In this document: positions 61,100 through 64,000 of the stretch, piece by piece
Numbering within the stretch: position 1 is the stretch's first letter
Layout: each line of letters begins with the position of its first letter
Assembly: GCF_000166135.1 (NCBI RefSeq)
Contig: NC_014666.1
Location: 2,170,001-2,234,000, forward strand
Length of the DNA stretch: 64,000 nt
Direction of reading: 5' to 3'
Source of the DNA: Pseudofrankia inefficax
Lineage (GTDB): Bacteria > Actinomycetota > Actinomycetes > Frankiales > Frankiaceae
The notes under the pieces: generated by a model
What the model saw: the letters and a program-made list of their open reading frames with translations, nothing else
Databases searched by the model: none
What the model was told of the DNA's origin: nothing
Made by a program: the position numbers and the translations under genes

Positions 61100-61691
61100 T
61101 CCCTCGGATCCCCGCCCGGCCGACGGCTCCGCCGACCAGCCGGCCGACGACGACGTCTTCGCCGAGCTGGTCGCGCACTTCCACGACGAGCCCGCCGCGA
61201 GCGTCTGGCCGGACGCCGAGAACGTGGGCCGCGCCGCCGAGCCGCCCGACGGGCCAACCGGGGACGCCGACGAAGCCGGGGACGACGGTGACGCCGGGGA
61301 CGCGAGCGGGGACGGCGGGCCGCGGGCCGGCACCGACCGGGACCGCCTCGACGAGGCCATCGGGCGCACCCTGTTCGTGGTCGGCCCCCCGCCGGCGGCG
61401 GGCACCTCCGGCGGCGGCGCGGTCAGCGAGGAGGACGACCACTACGTCCCGCCTCCGCCGCCGCGGGCGCCGTGGCCGCGGCCGCTCACCTGGGTCGCGG
61501 TCGCCGCGATCGTGCTCGGGGTCGTCGTGCTCGCCGTGCCCGCGCTGGTCGCCCAGGCGACCAGCAGCACCACCCAGGAGGTTCTGGGCGTCCTGCTCAT
61601 CCTGGGCGGCGTCGGTGGCCTGGTCGCGCGGATGGGGGAGCGGCCACCGACCGACGACGACAACTGGCCGGACGACGGCGCGGTCCTCTGA
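61092..61691 (+). CDS. Acidic membrane protein, conserved actinobacterial type
   Basis: Protein of 199 residues. The first ~110 are acidic and disordered, starting with a DDDVFAELVAHFHDEP motif. A conserved DDHYVPPPPPRAPWPRP segment leads into two hydrophobic helices (WVAVAAIVLGVVVLAVPALV and VLGVLLILGGVGGLVARMG), with a short acidic tail. I recall the DHYVPPPPP motif from other actinobacterial hypothetical proteins, but not a function. It overlaps the esterase gene by 8 nt, so the two are co-translated. Confidence 0.8.
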   Translation: MSDPSDPRPADGSADQPADDDVFAELVAHFHDEPAASVWPDAENVGRAAEPPDGPTGDADEAGDDGDAGDASGDGGPRAGTDRDRLDEAIGRTLFVVGPPPAAGTSGGGAVSEEDDHYVPPPPPRAPWPRPLTWVAVAAIVLGVVVLAVPALVAQATSSTTQEVLGVLLILGGVGGLVARMGERPPTDDDNWPDDGAVL

Positions 61692-61921
61692 GCCGGTCAG
61701 GTGCGCGTGGGCCGGCCGGGTGCGCAGGCCCGTGGCCGGCCGCTGAGTGGCGCGTCACCTGTGGTGTGCGTGCGCGACCCATGGCGTCCGGACCGCGGGT
61801 GCGTCACCCTGAGTGGATACTGCCGCGCCGTGGGCGGGCGTGGGCAAGGCGGGGCTGGGGCGGGGGCGGGTGGGCGGTTGTGGTCAGGACCGCCCAGGAC
61901 AGGACAGGAAGGGACAGCGGC

Positions 61922-63199
61922 GTGCGCTTCCACGAGAAGGTCGAGGTCCACGGGCACCTGATGGACACGGGCGTGCTGGCCCGGGTGCTCGACGACGTGC
62001 TCGACTACGGCGGCGACTACGGGGTCGACCACATCGACCTGGGCCGGACGCACGATGACGAGTCGCATGCGGTGATCACCGTCGGCGCCGGGTCCGAGGA
62101 GCTCCTGATGCGCATCCTCATGCGCATCCAGGTCCACGGGGTGAACCTGGTCGACCCCGGCGAGGCGGTGCTGCGCCCGGCCGACCGGGACGGGGTGTTC
62201 CCCGCGGACTTCTACGCGACCACGAACCTGGAGACCGTCGTCCACCTGGACGGCCAGTGGGTGCCGGTGGAGCAGCCCGAGATGGACTGCGGACTGGTGG
62301 TCCACGGGGGCCGGGTACGCACCGTGCCGGTCGCCGAGGTGCGCGCCGGCGACCAGATCGTCTGCGGCTCGTCCGGGGTCAAGGTCGTCCTCCCGATGAC
62401 CGACCACTCCACCCACTCGAACCGCGCCTACGGCACCTACGGCGCGATGTCGCTGCCGCCCGCGGGCTCCACGCAGCCGCAGGCGATGCTGGTCCGCGCG
62501 ATCGCCAGGCAGATCCGCGAGGTCAAGGCGGAGGGCCAGCAGGTGCTGTGGGTCGCCGGCCCGACCGCGATCAGCAGCGGCGCGTCCGGCGCGCTCGTCG
62601 CCCTCGTCGAGGCCGGCTACGTCGACGTGCTGTTCGCCGGCAACGCGCTGGCCACCCTCGACGTCGAGCAGGCGCTCTACGGCCACCCGATCGGCCTCGG
62701 GCCGCTGCGGGCCAAGCGGGTGCAGCGCGGCAACGAGCAGCACATCCGGGCGATCAACACGATCCGCCGGGCCGGCTCGCTGCGGGCCGCCGTGGAGCAG
62801 GGCGTGCTGACCGAGGGCGTGCTGCACGCGATGGTCAAGGCCAACAAGACGTTCGTGCTGGTCGGCTCGGTGCGCGACGACGGGCCGCTGCCGGACGTGC
62901 ACACCGACGTGCTCGCCGGCCAGCGCGCGATGCGCAAGGCGCTGCGCCGCGTCGGGTTCACCATGATGATCGCCACCGCGCTGCACTCGGTCGCGACGGG
63001 CAACATCCTCCCGGCGTCGGTGCCGCTCGCCGCCGTCGACATGAACCCCTCGACGGTCGCCGCGCTGACCGACCGCGCCGCCACCCAGGCACTCGGTGTC
63101 GTCGCCGACACCGGCCTGTTCCTGGAGCACCTGGCCAAGGAGCTCGTTCCCGACTACCAGCCGCCGGACCCGCCGAGCACCTTCCACGACGCCCGCTGA
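61922..63199 (+). CDS. LOR/SDH (TIGR00300) family protein, ornithine-cyclodeaminase-like
   Basis: Protein of 425 residues. The N-terminal LOR/SDH part shows VEVHGHLMDTGVLARVLDDV and AGSEELLMRILMRIQVHG. The C-terminal Rossmann-like part has VLWVAGPTAISSGASGALV, LFAGNALATLDVEQALYG and ATALHSVATGNILP. The family includes archaeal ornithine cyclodeaminase and the C-terminal part of cyanobacterial AgrE, so conversion of ornithine to proline and ammonia is the best guess; the substrate here is untested. The GTG at 61922 follows an AAGGGA site. Confidence 0.8.
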   Translation: MRFHEKVEVHGHLMDTGVLARVLDDVLDYGGDYGVDHIDLGRTHDDESHAVITVGAGSEELLMRILMRIQVHGVNLVDPGEAVLRPADRDGVFPADFYATTNLETVVHLDGQWVPVEQPEMDCGLVVHGGRVRTVPVAEVRAGDQIVCGSSGVKVVLPMTDHSTHSNRAYGTYGAMSLPPAGSTQPQAMLVRAIARQIREVKAEGQQVLWVAGPTAISSGASGALVALVEAGYVDVLFAGNALATLDVEQALYGHPIGLGPLRAKRVQRGNEQHIRAINTIRRAGSLRAAVEQGVLTEGVLHAMVKANKTFVLVGSVRDDGPLPDVHTDVLAGQRAMRKALRRVGFTMMIATALHSVATGNILPASVPLAAVDMNPSTVAALTDRAATQALGVVADTGLFLEHLAKELVPDYQPPDPPSTFHDAR

Positions 63200-63255
63200 G
63201 CGCGCGCCCGCGCGCCCACGGCCGCCTCGCTGATCAGACGTCCTCGGGGGGCGGG

Positions 63256-63261
63256 CACACT
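63256..63261 (+). promoter_or_regulatory. Weak -10 box CACACT for RNase AS
   Basis: CACACT lies 6 nt before the GTG at 63268. It fits the leaderless spacing seen elsewhere, but departs from TANNNT at the first base. Confidence 0.35.
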
Positions 63262-63267
63262 GGGGGC

Positions 63268-63783
63268 GTGCGTGGCGTCCGGTACTTCTACGACACCGAG
63301 TTCATCGAGCGGATGGACGGCGGGCATCACTGGCTCGACCTGGTGAGCATCGGGGTGGTGAGCGAGGACGGAGACCGCGAGTACTACGCGGTCTCCACCG
63401 AGTTCGACCCGTCCCGGGCCGGCCAGTGGGTGCGCCGCAACGTGCTCGACCAGCTGCCGGCGCCGTCCGCCCCGGTGTGGCGCTCGCGTGCCCAGATCAA
63501 GGACGAGCTTGTCGCGTTCCTCACCGCGGACGGCGACCCGGAGCTGTGGGCCTGGTACGGCGCCTACGACCACGTGGTGCTCTGCCAGCTGTTCGGGATG
63601 ATGCCGGCGCTGCCGCCCGAGTTCCCCCGGTTCACCCGGGACCTGCGCCAGCTGTGGGAGGAGACCGGCCGGCCCAAACTGCCCTCCCCACCGGCCGGCG
63701 CGCACGACGCCCTGGTCGACGCCCGGCACAACCTGGCCCGCTGGCAGGTCCTCGCCCCGCTGCGCGCCCGCCGGGTGCCGTAG
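63268..63783 (+). CDS. 3'-5' exoribonuclease, RNase AS-like
   Basis: DEDDh-type exoribonuclease of 171 residues, like the mycobacterial RNase AS that trims adenylate-containing RNA. Catalytic residues are visible: YFYDTEFIE (Asp, Glu), WYGAYDHVVL (Asp) and AGAHDALVDARHN (His, Asp). The GTG at 63268 starts exactly at the conserved region. It lies just upstream of pfkA on the same strand with a 100-nt gap. Confidence 0.9.
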   Translation: MRGVRYFYDTEFIERMDGGHHWLDLVSIGVVSEDGDREYYAVSTEFDPSRAGQWVRRNVLDQLPAPSAPVWRSRAQIKDELVAFLTADGDPELWAWYGAYDHVVLCQLFGMMPALPPEFPRFTRDLRQLWEETGRPKLPSPPAGAHDALVDARHNLARWQVLAPLRARRVP

Positions 63784-63884
63784 GGGCAGACACCGGCTCG
63801 CGGGCGAGTGAACCTTGTGATGGGGGTTACTCGGACCTACGCTCCGTCATCGTCTGGCTTCGCGACGGTGGGAGGCGTAGGGCC

Positions 63885-64000
63885 GTGAAGATCGGTGTGC
63901 TGACGGGGGGCGGCGACTGCCCCGGGCTCAACGCGGTGATCCGCGCCGTCGTCCGCAAGGGCGTCGGCGTGTACGGGCACAGCTTCGTCGGGTTCCGGGA
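63885..64000 (+). CDS. pfkA: 6-phosphofructokinase (3' partial)
   Basis: Only the first 38 codons are in the window. VKIGVLTGGGDCPGLNAVIR is the N-terminal nucleotide/pyrophosphate-binding motif of phosphofructokinase, with GGDCPGLN as in actinobacterial enzymes. ATP versus PPi use cannot be told from this part. GGGAGG lies about 10 nt before the GTG at 63885. Glycolysis: fructose 6-phosphate to fructose 1,6-bisphosphate. Confidence 0.9.
   Translation, partial: MKIGVLTGGGDCPGLNAVIRAVVRKGVGVYGHSFVGFR

Overview
The window is a high-GC actinobacterial chromosome segment. The DUF222/HNH protein, the many Ala/Pro/Gly-rich tails, frequent GTG starts and overall gene content suggest Frankia or a close relative; the genus is an inference, since no rRNA or nif marker lies here. 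I saw no tRNA, rRNA, CRISPR array, insertion sequence or prophage.

Layout. 1-4.3 kb: end of a branched-chain amino-acid-type ABC transporter (fused LivH-LivM permease cut by the left edge, then LivG and LivF ATPases) and a small membrane protein. 4.7-7.0 kb: DUF222/HNH endonuclease-like protein and a DUF1203 protein. 7.2-15 kb: a core metabolic block (E2 acyltransferase, dihydrolipoamide dehydrogenase, GcvT, leucyl aminopeptidase, CobT). 15.1-22.7 kb: an accessory stretch holding a 1407-residue STAND NTPase (DUF4062, NB-ARC, 14 WD40 blades), three very small proteins, an 8-bp tandem repeat, a TetR/nitroreductase cassette with three operator palindromes, and an aldo/keto reductase. 22.8-29 kb: DUF3043 protein and quinolinate synthase, a lipoprotein, ErpA, adenosine kinase, and a TusA/cysteine desulfurase pair. 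29.3-41.3 kb: the respiratory core, ctaC-ctaD-ctaF and ctaE-qcrC-qcrA-qcrB (cytochrome bc1-aa3 supercomplex), separated by a PemK-like toxin, a DUF3501/rubrerythrin/Fur peroxide-type group, a pseudo-receiver and trpD. 41.8-64 kb: DnaQ-GIY-YIG repair-like nuclease, VOC and HIT proteins, a DUF4352 membrane protein, a NYN-domain protein, a zinc-protease lipoprotein, PimB-like mannosyltransferase, ROK glucokinase, a degenerate ArsA-like ATPase, SRPBCC protein, phosphoesterase, fatty-acyl-CoA ligase, a degenerate GH5-like membrane protein, PlsC, an esterase, a LOR/SDH protein, RNase AS and the start of pfkA.

From memory, much of 7-64 kb matches the mycobacterial Rv2179c-Rv2215 neighbourhood (dlaT, gcvT, pepB, cobT, erpA-like, adoK, ctaC, ctaF, qcrCAB, ctaE, trpD, uvrC-like, pimB, fadD15, ArsA-like, plsC, RNase AS). 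It therefore looks like an old actinobacterial core block with local insertions, the largest being the 15-22 kb stretch. Functionally it joins respiration, Fe-S/sulfur supply (cysteine desulfurase, TusA, ErpA), cofactor synthesis (NadA, CobT, TrpD) and phospholipid/mannolipid synthesis (FadD, PlsC, PimB).

Two features recur. Genes in operons overlap by ATGA/GTGA, and many single genes have a TANNNT -10 box 6-8 nt before the start codon, which indicates leaderless transcription.
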